From CBDCFV01 sp965203835 (GTDB lineage Bacteria; Chloroflexota; Dehalococcoidia; Lucifugimonadales; UBA3495): DNA of 64,000 nucleotides. The stretch lies in assembly GCA_965203835.1 (NCBI GenBank), contig OZ241919.1, forward strand, positions 4,402,001 to 4,466,000, given 5' to 3'. Below, piece after piece: positions 18,333-25,810 of this stretch. The notes below the pieces were generated by a model. It was not told the origin of the DNA. It did not search any database and was given only the letters and a program-made list of their open reading frames with translations. The position numbers and the translations under genes were made by a program. Numbering within the stretch: position 1 is the stretch's first letter; each line of letters opens with the position of its first letter.

Positions 18333-18382
18333 GTCATTCCCGCGCAGGAACGTCACCCCCGCGAAGGCGGGGGCGGGAATCC
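18333..18382. repeat. Short palindromic intergenic repeat, copy 2 with inserted hairpin
   Basis: GTCATTCCCGCGCAGG (18333-18348) and GCGGGAATCC (18373-18382) reproduce the reverse complement of the 14627 repeat, but are separated by an extra hairpin (CCCCCGC 18356-18362 with GCGGGGG 18367-18373). It lies in the gap between the two propeller genes and may also affect transcript ends. Confidence 0.6.
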
Positions 18383-18413
18383 ATCGACTACAATCACAAA
18401 TGAGGAGTGAACC

Positions 18414-19331
18414 ATGACCACGACTCAAACAGTAGGAAGCGGCAAGTACACTTACGAGATGGATGTCCACTGGGCCAAGGTGCCTGAAGGCATAAATATG
18501 CCTGCGGCGGCGGTGTACGGGGACTCCAAGGACAACGTTTACTGCTTCAACCGCAATCCTGACCACCCGGTGATGATATTTGACCGCGAGGGTAACTTCC
18601 TGTCGTCCTGGGGCGAGGGCCTGTTCCTGTTCCCCCACGCAATAATCCTGGACAAAGAGGACAACGTCTGGCTGGTGGAACGCAACGACGGCCAGATTAT
18701 GAAATTCACGTCAGACGGCCAATTGCTGATGACCATCGGCTTGAAGGGGTTCCGCTCCGACACCGGGGCCGACAACAGCGACTTCAGTTCCAACGGATGG
18801 AAGCAGGTAACCCACGGGGGAGACCCGTTCAACCTGCCCGCCGGCATCGCCATCAACGACGAAGGGGAAATATTCATCGCCGACGGCTACGCCAACGCCC
18901 GTGTTCACAGGTTCGAGCCAAATGGCCGCTACGTTGAGTCCTGGGGTGGCCCCGGAGACGGCCCCGGCCAGTTCAACCTGCCCCACGGTGCTTGGATAGA
19001 CCGCAAGGGCCGCCTGCTGATCATGGACCGGGAGAACGACCGCGTCCAGGTATTCAGCCAGTCCGGCGAGTACATCACCACTTGGCCATCCAAGCTGATC
19101 GGCCCGGCAGTCATGTACATTGACGAGGACGACATCGCTTACGTCGCCGAGCACAACGGGGGCTTGGTAAGCGTGCTGACCAGCGACGGGGAAATGCTGG
19201 CCCAATGGGGGTCGATGACCCACCGGTCCTGTCACGGGATCTGGGCCGACTCTCACAAGGACATATACGTGGTGGAGCCTTACGAAGGCAGCCAGGGACG
19301 TACCGTCGTAAAGTTCACCCGCAAGAGTTAA
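18414..19331 (+). CDS. NHL-repeat six-bladed beta-propeller protein (peptidyl-hydroxyglycine lyase-like)
   Basis: A 305-residue protein built of NHL-type repeats, for example FDREGNFLSSWGEG, GIAINDEGEIFIADGYANAR and GAWIDRKGRLLIMDRENDRV. This organisation is shared with the lyase half of peptidylglycine alpha-amidating enzymes and with many bacterial propellers of unknown role. There is no signal peptide. The ATG follows AGGAG (18401-18405) at good spacing. No catalytic residues can be assigned with confidence, so binding or lyase activity are both open. Confidence 0.8.
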   Translation: MTTTQTVGSGKYTYEMDVHWAKVPEGINMPAAAVYGDSKDNVYCFNRNPDHPVMIFDREGNFLSSWGEGLFLFPHAIILDKEDNVWLVERNDGQIMKFTSDGQLLMTIGLKGFRSDTGADNSDFSSNGWKQVTHGGDPFNLPAGIAINDEGEIFIADGYANARVHRFEPNGRYVESWGGPGDGPGQFNLPHGAWIDRKGRLLIMDRENDRVQVFSQSGEYITTWPSKLIGPAVMYIDEDDIAYVAEHNGGLVSVLTSDGEMLAQWGSMTHRSCHGIWADSHKDIYVVEPYEGSQGRTVVKFTRKS

Positions 19332-19361
19332 CCCACCCGTTGCGGGCCCGGAGCCGATTTG

Positions 19362-21089
19362 CTATATTGTTCCGGGCCCACTTCCCGGGCCCTTGGCCTT
19401 GGCAACCCGGCCTTGGCCGGACACCCTCCCCACCGTGGGGCTGTAGCTCAATAGGGAGAGCGCTTCAATGGCATTGAAGAGGTAGGGGGTTCGAATCCCC
19501 CCAGCTCCACCACCGTATCTATTACTGCGAACTCCGCTATCCAAGGCGATTTCAGCAGCATCCTTTCCCCCTATGGGACTATCTTCCGGCGTGGGGATTG
19601 TGTAGATAATCGTCGCTCCGCCGGGCCTTACCAGCACCTCCTTCACGAAGGACCGCACGAATGCCTTGGTCTCGGTGAGTTCGCTGGTCTTGAGAAACTC
19701 GCTCATGTCCCGGGCAAAGGCGGCGATTACGTCGGCGCTGTCCAGCAGTTCCCGCCGCTGGGACAGGACGGACCGGGCTTCCTCGGCGGCGGCTTCCAGT
19801 TGCTCACGGCGGTGGCGGTGTTCCAGGATGCGCTCTGAAGCGTCGGCCATGTCCAGGTCGGTGCTCTCCACGAAGTGCCAGATGCGGTCCAGCTTCCGCT
19901 TCACCTCTTCCAACTCGGCCTCGATGGTTTGCAGGTTCTGCCGCTGCTCCCTGGCCACGCCGTCCATCTCCTCGTCCACCAGCCGCACCAGGTCGCGGAC
20001 GTTGGACTCGGTGAGAATGTTCTCCCGGATGTTGGAGACGATGATGTCTTCGAAGTTCTTGGCGTTGAGCCTGGGTGTGTCGCAGGACCCGCTGCCCTGC
20101 TTGAGCAGGGACTGGCAGACGTAGTAGGTGTACTTCCCGCTCTTGGCTTCGGCGGCGGTGAGTGCTTTGCCGCAGGTCTCGCACTTGGCCAGGCCGCTTA
20201 GCAGGTAGGGGCTGGCGGCACGGCGGGGGTGGGTTACCTTGGGAGCGCGGGCTTCCATCAACCTTCTGGCCCGGTCGAACTCATCCGCTGACACGATGAC
20301 GGGAAAGGCGTTCTCCACCCGCACCGGCTCCTGCCCGTCTCTCGCCTTCTGGCCCCAGATCAAGGCGCCGGTGTAGGCTTCGTTGGTCAGCACCTTGTGG
20401 ACGGTGGTCTTGCGCCACTGCTTGCCCTTGGGGGAGGGGATGCCCTCGGTGTTCAGGGTCTTGAGGATGTCCAGGGAGGTCTTGCCCTGGAGGGTTAGGT
20501 CGAAGATGCGGCGTACCACGGCGTCGTGGGGCGGGTTGAGTTCCAGGCGGGGGCGCTTCTTGGCTCCGTCCTGGACGTACACGCGCCTATAGCCATAGGG
20601 GGCGCTGGCGTTCATCCAGAAGCCCCTGGACGCCGCTTCGCGCATCCCCCGCGTTACTTCTTGCGCAAGATTCTCTGAGTAAAATTCGTCCACGGACTCG
20701 ATGATGGCCTCCATCAGCTTGCCGGTGGGGGTATCGTCGGCGTGCTCGGTGATGGAGACGACGCGGATGCCCTTGCGTCTAAGCATGGACTTGAAGGCCA
20801 CGGCGTGCTCCCGCTTGCGGGTGAATCTCGAAAACTTCCAGACCAGAATCTCGCGGAAAGGGGCTTCGGCCTTGCCGGCCTCGTCCAGCATCTTGCGGAA
20901 CTGTGGCCGGTCAGCGATTCTGCCGCTCTCGGCCTCGTCCACAAACTCGCGGACCACCAGGTAGCCGTTCTTGTCGGCGTAGTCCCGCAAGGCCCTAAGC
21001 TGGGCGGCCACGGACAGGTCCACGTCCTGGCGGTCGCTGGACACCCTGGCGTAGAGGGCCACGGGGGCCAGGTCGTTATTCTTACTCAT
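19362..21089 (-). CDS. Large serine recombinase (site-specific integrase), C-terminus reading through tRNA-Ala
   Basis: It cuts and rejoins DNA at att sites through a serine. The start is ATG 21089 (GGAGGA upstream), giving 575 residues. The resolvase domain has the nucleophile in VALYARVSSDRQ (S17) and the arginine-rich FSRFTRKREHAVAF. Next come the recombinase domain (PYGYRRVYV to YTGALIWGQ), a zinc ribbon (CETCGKAL ... CQSLLKQGSGSC) and a long coiled coil (about 380-460). From about residue 526 the frame is the antisense of tRNA-Ala (GAGGIRTPYLFNAIEALS), then spacer, so the last 50 residues are not native recombinase sequence. The start overlaps the upstream ribbon-helix-helix gene by 8 bases. 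Confidence 0.92.
   Translation of the reverse strand: MSKNNDLAPVALYARVSSDRQDVDLSVAAQLRALRDYADKNGYLVVREFVDEAESGRIADRPQFRKMLDEAGKAEAPFREILVWKFSRFTRKREHAVAFKSMLRRKGIRVVSITEHADDTPTGKLMEAIIESVDEFYSENLAQEVTRGMREAASRGFWMNASAPYGYRRVYVQDGAKKRPRLELNPPHDAVVRRIFDLTLQGKTSLDILKTLNTEGIPSPKGKQWRKTTVHKVLTNEAYTGALIWGQKARDGQEPVRVENAFPVIVSADEFDRARRLMEARAPKVTHPRRAASPYLLSGLAKCETCGKALTAAEAKSGKYTYYVCQSLLKQGSGSCDTPRLNAKNFEDIIVSNIRENILTESNVRDLVRLVDEEMDGVAREQRQNLQTIEAELEEVKRKLDRIWHFVESTDLDMADASERILEHRHRREQLEAAAEEARSVLSQRRELLDSADVIAAFARDMSEFLKTSELTETKAFVRSFVKEVLVRPGGATIIYTIPTPEDSPIGGKDAAEIALDSGVRSNRYGGGAGGIRTPYLFNAIEALSLLSYSPTVGRVSGQGRVAKAKGPGSGPGTI
19437..19512 (+). tRNA. tRNA-Ala (anticodon GGC), CCA encoded
   Basis: A 76-base cloverleaf. 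The acceptor GGGGCTG pairs with CAGCTCC (one G-T), D arm GCTC/GAGC, anticodon stem CTTCA/TGAAG with loop ATGGCAT giving anticodon GGC, T arm GGGGG-TTCGAAT-CCCCC, discriminator A and encoded CCA (19510-19512). Alanine identity is by the anticodon; the usual G3-U70 alanine determinant is also present (G3 with T70). The gene lies wholly antisense inside the 3' end of the serine recombinase frame and is the likely attachment site of the island to its right. Confidence 0.95.
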
Positions 21090-21312
21090 CGCTGTTTCCT
21101 CCTTGATTGCCTTGTGGTTCAGCCTGTCGGGAACGCAGCCGTTCCAGGCGTTGTTCACGGCGCAGTTCCCGGTCTTCCATGTACAAACGCAGGGCCTCGC
21201 GCACCAGTTCGCTCATGTCGCGGCCCTCCTCGTCCTTCACCCGCTGCACCTCGACGAACATCTCCGGCGGCAGGGAGAAGGTGATGGTCCGTGATTTCCG
21301 TCGTGGCGGCAT
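21082..21312 (-). CDS. Ribbon-helix-helix DNA-binding protein
   Basis: A 76-residue protein with the CopG/Arc-type ribbon-helix-helix: RTITFSLPPEMFVEVQRV (strand and first helix) and GRDMSELVREALRLYM (turn and second helix), followed by an Arg/Gln-rich tail. Such proteins bind operators as dimers. Its last codons overlap the recombinase start (ATGAGTAA), so the two are translationally coupled, and it may repress its own operon or act as a directionality factor. The DNA 70 bases upstream, between it and the ImmA-like gene, holds the probable promoter. Confidence 0.82.
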   Translation of the reverse strand: MPPRRKSRTITFSLPPEMFVEVQRVKDEEGRDMSELVREALRLYMEDRELRREQRLERLRSRQAEPQGNQGGNSDE

Positions 21313-21381
21313 CGTCTCTCTTTTTGCCTTGTGGTATAAGCGTTTGTCTTACTATTATTATCCGGCATCCCGCCCTATCGG

Positions 21382-22314
21382 TCAAGGAGCGGCGGTCATC
21401 GCCCTGGCGTTGGTTATGGGCCAAGTCCGCCTCCGCCGGCCCAACTGCGGGGCCAGCACCGCCCGGAACTCCAATGGCACGGCCAGCACCGCCAGCTTGG
21501 CCAGCCTCCCCTTCCAGTACGCGGGTTTGGCGACGGCGGCCAGGCCGTCGGCCTCGGCGTACTCCGGTTCGCCGCTGCGGGCCGCCCGCTCCGCCAGGGA
21601 CCCGGCGGGCACCCGCTTGTACCTCTGGGGGATGCCGCCCCGCTTTCCGGTGATGAGCTTGGAGGCGGGAGGCCCCATGCCCTCGGTCCGCCTCACCACC
21701 GTGGCCCGCAGCGCGGCTAGGTCGTTGCCTTTGGGCCAATTCGCAGGGTCGCTGCGGCCGGGACGCTCGTAGAGGACCACCGCGTAGGGGAGGTTGCGCA
21801 CCACCTCGGCCAGTCTCATGGCCACGGCGGCGTAGGCGTAGCGGTACTCCCGTTGCAGGGCGATCACGTCCAGTCCCAACGCCAGGGCATGGACACGGAA
21901 CTCCCCCGGCTGCATCAGCACCCCCGCCGCGAAGCGGTTCGCCTCCCGGCACACCTCGCGGTCCGCCTTGGTTCCCGTGGCCAGGTCGCACAGGGTCTCG
22001 TGCATGATCTCGTAGCCCTCGTGGAGCACGGTGTAGTCCCGGGCGCCCTGCCACAGCTCCTCCTTGTAGTAGATGTGGCACTCCTCCCCGGCGATCCCCA
22101 CGTGCAATCCCTTGGGACTGCCCTCCATGCTCATCTCCTCCACCTCGCCGAACCCGGCGTCGCGCAGCAGGGCCTTGAGTTCATCCAGGGTGGGCCGGGC
22201 CGACACGCCGAAGCGTTCCACGAAGCGGGCGGCGACTGCCTCCAGGCTGTGTTCCCGGCCCTGGCGGTGCTCGTCCAGAAGGTCGCCGCAAAAGCCTTTG
22301 ACGGTATCTGTCAT
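21382..22314 (-). CDS. ImmA/IrrE-like metallopeptidase with altered zinc motif
   Basis: A 310-residue protein with the ImmA/IrrE pattern: after an N-terminal helical part comes VLHEGYEIMHETL, then EANRFAAGVLMQPGEF, the third-ligand and core helix region. In ICEBs1, ImmA cleaves the repressor ImmR to induce excision. Here the normal HExxH reads HEGYE, so the second histidine is replaced by Glu; activity may be changed or lost. The C-terminal 100 residues (after about 210) are an addition to the core domain. The gene overlaps the Xre repressor gene by 4 bases, as in ImmR-ImmA pairs. Confidence 0.8.
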   Translation of the reverse strand: MTDTVKGFCGDLLDEHRQGREHSLEAVAARFVERFGVSARPTLDELKALLRDAGFGEVEEMSMEGSPKGLHVGIAGEECHIYYKEELWQGARDYTVLHEGYEIMHETLCDLATGTKADREVCREANRFAAGVLMQPGEFRVHALALGLDVIALQREYRYAYAAVAMRLAEVVRNLPYAVVLYERPGRSDPANWPKGNDLAALRATVVRRTEGMGPPASKLITGKRGGIPQRYKRVPAGSLAERAARSGEPEYAEADGLAAVAKPAYWKGRLAKLAVLAVPLEFRAVLAPQLGRRRRTWPITNARAMTAAP

Positions 22315-22748
22315 TCCAGTAGCCTCTTGCCGGTTAGTTTCTCGTACATCTCCACGATGAACCGCTTGGCGTTCAGGGACAGGGGGCCGTCGGGCCGGGT
22401 GCCCACCCTGAAGTTGGGATCGTCCAGCACGTAGCGGTAGGCCCGCTCCACCTCCAGGGTCTCGTCGCCGTGGGGGTCGGGCCTGGGGCCGTGGCCAGCC
22501 CGCTTCAACAGTTCGTCGGGGTCCACCCGGTAGAGGGCGGCCAGCTTGCGCACGATGTTGGCGCCGGGTTTGCGCTCCCCGTTCTCGATCTGGGAGAGGT
22601 AGGAGCCGGAGACCCCGGTGCGGCGGTTCACGTCTCTCAGGCTGAGGGGCCGGCGCAGCCTCCTCAGCAGGGGGCCGATCTCCTCGTTGCCGTAGGGTTC
22701 TCCCTCCCCATCGGTTGGGCCGGGCTGTTGTTGGTCAGGCTCGCCCAT
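22311..22748 (-). CDS. Xre-family repressor (ImmR-like)
   Basis: A 145-residue protein with one helix-turn-helix domain at about residues 28-85: SLRDVNRRTGVSGSYLSQIE, NGERKPG and AALYRVDPDELLKRAG. The Pro/Gln-rich N-terminus may be overlong. It is transcribed together with the ImmA-like gene and divergently from the row of small HTH genes at 23.0-24.6 kb. The intergenic region has a 19-bp direct repeat that is a candidate operator. It probably keeps the element silent until its partner inactivates it; this is by analogy with ICEBs1 and phages. Confidence 0.85.
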   Translation of the reverse strand: MGEPDQQQPGPTDGEGEPYGNEEIGPLLRRLRRPLSLRDVNRRTGVSGSYLSQIENGERKPGANIVRKLAALYRVDPDELLKRAGHGPRPDPHGDETLEVERAYRYVLDDPNFRVGTRPDGPLSLNAKRFIVEMYEKLTGKRLLE

Positions 22749-22819
22749 GACATTCCCCTCCTTTCCCGCAGTCTGGTTTCTCTCATCCTACAGGATAATA
22801 GTCAGATTCTTGTCACATT

Positions 22820-22915
22820 ATTGTTACATCATAGCGAGCAATCGGTCAATAAACAGCGTGTTGGTGGCAGACAGTCCTTGTCGGTGCCGTTTGCTGATTG
22901 TTACACTCTAGCGAG
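22820..22915. promoter_or_regulatory. Candidate repressor operators: imperfect direct repeat in divergent control region
   Basis: ATTGTTACATCATAGCGAG (22820-22838) and ATTGTTACACTCTAGCGAG (22897-22915) match at 16 of 19 positions and lie 77 bases apart. A weaker half site, TTGTCACATT, precedes the first. ATCGGTC (22841-22847) and GACCGAT (22926-22932) form an outer inverted pair. The region lies between the Xre gene and the divergent HTH genes, where a master repressor would bind. Confidence 0.6.
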
Positions 22916-23013
22916 TAGAACATCCGACCGATATTTCCGCCCAGTATACCTTCCCGGAGGCCCACCGGCCAACCGCCGGGTGTCATTCCGGCGGATACCG
23001 AGAGACCAAGCCT

Positions 23014-23193
23014 ATGAGTATACAGCCAAGACTCACACCGGCCCAGGAGCGACAGAGGATTGAGGGCCTGCGGATGCTGGCCCGCGTCATCGCCCGCCAC
23101 TACCTGGCCCACCCCGAACTGTACCCCGCTCCCACCGGCGGCGTCGTGACGCACGCCGGTGGGAACGCCGACCACAAGGAGGAAGCCGAATGA
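23014..23193 (+). CDS. Small protein of 59 residues, first gene of the HTH row
   Basis: Unknown function. The frame runs from ATG 23014 to TGA 23193 and begins MSIQPRLTPAQERQRIEGLR, followed by a helical part (MLARVIARHYLAHPEL) and a polar Gly/His tail. Its stop overlaps the next start (ATGA at 23190), which supports real translation and coupling. It has the size of excisionase or cofactor proteins found at this position in many elements, but no motif proves that. Confidence 0.6.
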   Translation: MSIQPRLTPAQERQRIEGLRMLARVIARHYLAHPELYPAPTGGVVTHAGGNADHKEEAE

Positions 23194-23432
23194 AACGCAG
23201 GAAGCCCTGTTTCAGGTCCAGGCTCCGCACCGAGGTGGTGTGGGAGATGCTGAACCGGCTCAACATGAGCCAGAACGAGCTGGCGCGCCGGGCCGGCATC
23301 AGGTCGGGCTACATGTCCCAGCTGATGAGCGGAGAACGGTTCGCCTCGCCCGGGGTGCGCCAGCGCCTGATGGACGCTCTGTGCGTCACCGACTTCAACG
23401 TTCTCTTCGTCCTGGAGCGGGTCGATGAGTAA
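23190..23432 (+). CDS. Xre-family helix-turn-helix protein, 80 residues
   Basis: A single-domain DNA-binding protein: RTEVVWEMLNRLNMSQNELA (helices 1-2), RRAGIRSGYMSQLMSGERFA (recognition helix and wing) and a last helix. It contains no other domain. It overlaps the gene before by 4 bases and the gene after by 8, so it sits within a tightly packed operon. It is probably a Cro- or excisionase-like regulator opposing the divergent Xre repressor. Confidence 0.8.
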   Translation: MKRRKPCFRSRLRTEVVWEMLNRLNMSQNELARRAGIRSGYMSQLMSGERFASPGVRQRLMDALCVTDFNVLFVLERVDE

Positions 23433-23724
23433 CGCTCCCGCGAATATGCGGACGCCCCTGGTTATACCCCCGGGGGTGGCCCTGCTGCCGGAGGACTTCC
23501 GGGAGAAGCTGGAGGCCATCAAGCGCCTGACCGGCCTGTCCTGGGAGGGAATGGCGGCGGCCATGGGGGTGGATAGCCGGCAGCTGTGGCGCTGGCGGCG
23601 GCACGGGGTGCATCCCAACGGCGGCGCCATGCTGGCCCTGGTGCGCCTGGCCCTGTGGGTGCCCGGCGGTCTGGCCCTGCTCACCGACGAGGACGTGATC
23701 GTAATCCATCAACTTGGGAGGTAA
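23425..23724 (+). CDS. Small helix-turn-helix-like protein, tandem paralogue 1
   Basis: A 99-residue protein with a putative HTH at about residues 25-60: REKLEAIKRLTGLSWEGMAA, MGVDSRQLWRWRRHG, then a hydrophobic helix (LALVRLALWVPGGLALL). The layout LxxxxxxxGxSWxxxAxxxxV is shared with the two following genes, so these arose by tandem duplication. It overlaps the preceding gene by 8 bases. DNA binding is likely from the WRW recognition-helix pattern; the target is unknown. Confidence 0.7.
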   Translation: MSNAPANMRTPLVIPPGVALLPEDFREKLEAIKRLTGLSWEGMAAAMGVDSRQLWRWRRHGVHPNGGAMLALVRLALWVPGGLALLTDEDVIVIHQLGR

Positions 23725-23728
23725 AACC

Positions 23729-24256
23729 ATGACCGAGGAAGGAAGGCTACCAATCGACGACGCTTTTCCCCCATCGCCGGCAGAGCGCGGCAGCGGCGGG
23801 CTGGAACGTACGCAGGAAAAATGCGGCCTGACCTGGCGAATGCTGGCGGCCCGCATCGGCGTCAATGGCCGCGCCGGTTTGTCCCGCGCCGACTTCAACA
23901 AGCAGGCCGTCGCCGGGAACCCCGGCCAGAACCCGGACCAGGAAACCGAGGAGGAATTGCCCATGACTTTCGACAACGACAACTACGAACCCAGCCTGAG
24001 CAAGGGCTATCCGCCGCCGCCCCTGCCCGAGGACTGGTGGGTGCGGCTGGGGAGGTTGGAGGACCGCACCGGCGTATCCCTGGAGGACTTCACCCGCCGG
24101 TGGGGCCTGCCCCTGGAGCGGGCCAACCGGCTGCGCTTCTACGACGTGCCTACCGCCGCCGAGATGCGGGCCATCCTGGAGTGGGCCGGCACGGTGCGGG
24201 GCGGCGTCGAGGTGCTGCTGCGGGACTCGGACGAACCCTGGCCCTACCGGAGGTAG
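23729..24256 (+). CDS. Fused helix-turn-helix-like protein, tandem paralogues 2 and 3
   Basis: ATG 23729 follows GGAGGT. The 175-residue product has two halves. The first (LERTQEKCGLTWRMLAARIG) starts an HTH like its neighbours but breaks off in an unrelated Gly/Asn-rich stretch. The second (RLGRLEDRTGVSLEDFTRRW to GGVEVLL) is a complete relative of the flanking genes. An in-frame ATG at 23963 has its own strong ribosome-binding site (GAGGAGG), so the second half may also be made alone. The arrangement looks like two adjacent genes fused after a deletion. Confidence 0.62.
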   Translation: MTEEGRLPIDDAFPPSPAERGSGGLERTQEKCGLTWRMLAARIGVNGRAGLSRADFNKQAVAGNPGQNPDQETEEELPMTFDNDNYEPSLSKGYPPPPLPEDWWVRLGRLEDRTGVSLEDFTRRWGLPLERANRLRFYDVPTAAEMRAILEWAGTVRGGVEVLLRDSDEPWPYRR

Positions 24257-24260
24257 CGGC

Positions 24261-24560
24261 ATGGGAAGCCGTCAGCAGTACGTCTACCGCACCCGGCCCC
24301 AGGAGTTCCCGGCCGACTTCGCCGAGCGGCTGGACCGCTTCCGGCAGGCCGCCGGGTTTAGCTGGCGGGGGCTGGCCCGGGAGCTGCGGGTCAACGCCGA
24401 AACGGTGAGGCGCTGGAAGGCCGGTTCCCGGGTCGGCTCCGGCCACCTGGTTTCGCTGCTCGCCCTGGCCGCCCGGCTGGGGCTGCTGCACCACCTGATG
24501 CCCGAGGCGGGAGAGCCGGTGGGCCAAGACGGTGAACAGGCCGCGCCGGACACCGATTGA
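24261..24560 (+). CDS. Small helix-turn-helix-like protein, tandem paralogue 4
   Basis: A 99-residue protein: RLDRFRQAAGFSWRGLAREL, RVNAETVRRWKAGSR and a C-terminal hydrophobic helix (LVSLLALAARLGLLHHLMP). It is the best-preserved HTH of the row, with a canonical recognition helix. It starts 4 bases after the preceding stop and is the last gene of this operon; about 145 bases without a gene follow before the convergent RES gene. Confidence 0.72.
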   Translation: MGSRQQYVYRTRPQEFPADFAERLDRFRQAAGFSWRGLARELRVNAETVRRWKAGSRVGSGHLVSLLALAARLGLLHHLMPEAGEPVGQDGEQAAPDTD

Positions 24561-24705
24561 CACCCAAAGTGGTTGAATGTCCGGAGGGCATGACACCTTG
24601 CCTTTTACATTCTGGGTTCTTGGGGACTCCGCCTGCCCTCCTCAGATTCGTTTCGGAGTAGACTGCCGAACATCTCTGGTTCGGGGATGTTTCCCTCGGG
24701 ATTGA

Positions 24706-25590
24706 CTAGGCGTCACCGCAGTCCTCTTCGTCGTGGGGTGAACCGCGTCTCGCAAACCAGCGATTGCCGAATTCCTTGTAATTCACGTCGATGCTCTCAA
24801 CCTGATAAGGAGCGCAGTTCAAGATTTCGGCGTCTTTCAGTTCGAACAGGGCAATATTGTAGCCGTCTTTTCCTTCTTGACCGAACTGGCTTCGGTACAC
24901 AATGGCATCATAGCCGGCCTCCTGAAACAGTTCCGCCAATATGCGCGTAGGCACGTAGTTTACCCTCTCTTCCGACTGTGTTACGGGCCAGGAAAAGGCG
25001 TTGTCAATGTCGATCCAAACAGCCCTCTGTTTGGCTTGGGCATCCGGTTCCTCCTCGCCCCACAGTTGTTTTAGCGTCAAACCGCTCCACGATGACTCGC
25101 CATGCCCCTGCGTCAGGTCGATGGCGTTCAGATTGCGGGAGACCTTGAACTGGGCCACCGAAACCTCGGACCCCACCCACGGTCTAACCTCCGAAATGGC
25201 CGTCTTTTCAGTCGAGGCCAAATAGAGCACAGGGATACCCGATGAGTTGGCGCGCCCCTCCCCAGCAAATGCGCCATTGGGTTTCATCCGGTCTCCAGAA
25301 AACCCCATGGGCACTTCGATCAATTCTTCGCCGCTGGCATCCTTGTCAAGAACGTATTCGACACCCAGTTGCGCTCGCCACAGAACAGCGCCCTCCGTTA
25401 TTTCGAAGTCCCGGTCCCGCCGAGTCTGCATAACGGTTTCCAGAAAGGCTTCTATTTCGCGGTCCCAAATGTGGCGCCGGTGCCGTTTCACTCGTTCCTC
25501 GAACTTGCGATAGCTCCTCCAAGAGGCGAACTCTGGAACTTGAGGGTCGTCTACCAGCTCGGGCAAGGGGTCTGTATTCACAGCCTGCAT
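24706..25590 (-). CDS. RES-domain protein (probable NAD-degrading toxin)
   Basis: RES-domain toxins destroy NAD+ and have an ADP-ribosyltransferase-like fold. Family residues seen: R72 in VLWRAQ, the block GIPVLYLASTEKTAISEVRP with E134, and the C-terminal AGYDAIVYRSQFG and GYNIALFEL. At 294 residues it is longer than the usual 150-230, with an extra N-terminal charged segment (EERVKRHRRHIWDREIEAF). ATG 25590 has AGGAG upstream. Toxins of this type normally pair with an Xre/ParS antitoxin; none is adjacent, although small HTH genes end 150 bases away on the other strand. Confidence 0.82.
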   Translation of the reverse strand: MQAVNTDPLPELVDDPQVPEFASWRSYRKFEERVKRHRRHIWDREIEAFLETVMQTRRDRDFEITEGAVLWRAQLGVEYVLDKDASGEELIEVPMGFSGDRMKPNGAFAGEGRANSSGIPVLYLASTEKTAISEVRPWVGSEVSVAQFKVSRNLNAIDLTQGHGESSWSGLTLKQLWGEEEPDAQAKQRAVWIDIDNAFSWPVTQSEERVNYVPTRILAELFQEAGYDAIVYRSQFGQEGKDGYNIALFELKDAEILNCAPYQVESIDVNYKEFGNRWFARRGSPHDEEDCGDA

Positions 25591-25810
25591 ACGCTCCTAT
25601 GGGTCTCGTCAAAGGACTTGTACTGTCGGCCACAAGTAAGGCTATCCGATCCTCCGGTGGGCGTGGAACCACTCTGACGCGGTTGTCCAGATGAGGGGTG
25701 TTCTTGGTGCGCTATGAAAAATGGGCGCGCATCTGAGTGCGCATGATTCAGTCGCCGTGCGGCCTACCAAGGCACTCCCGTCGGCCTCAACTGCCTCTTG
25801 AAGGAAAACT

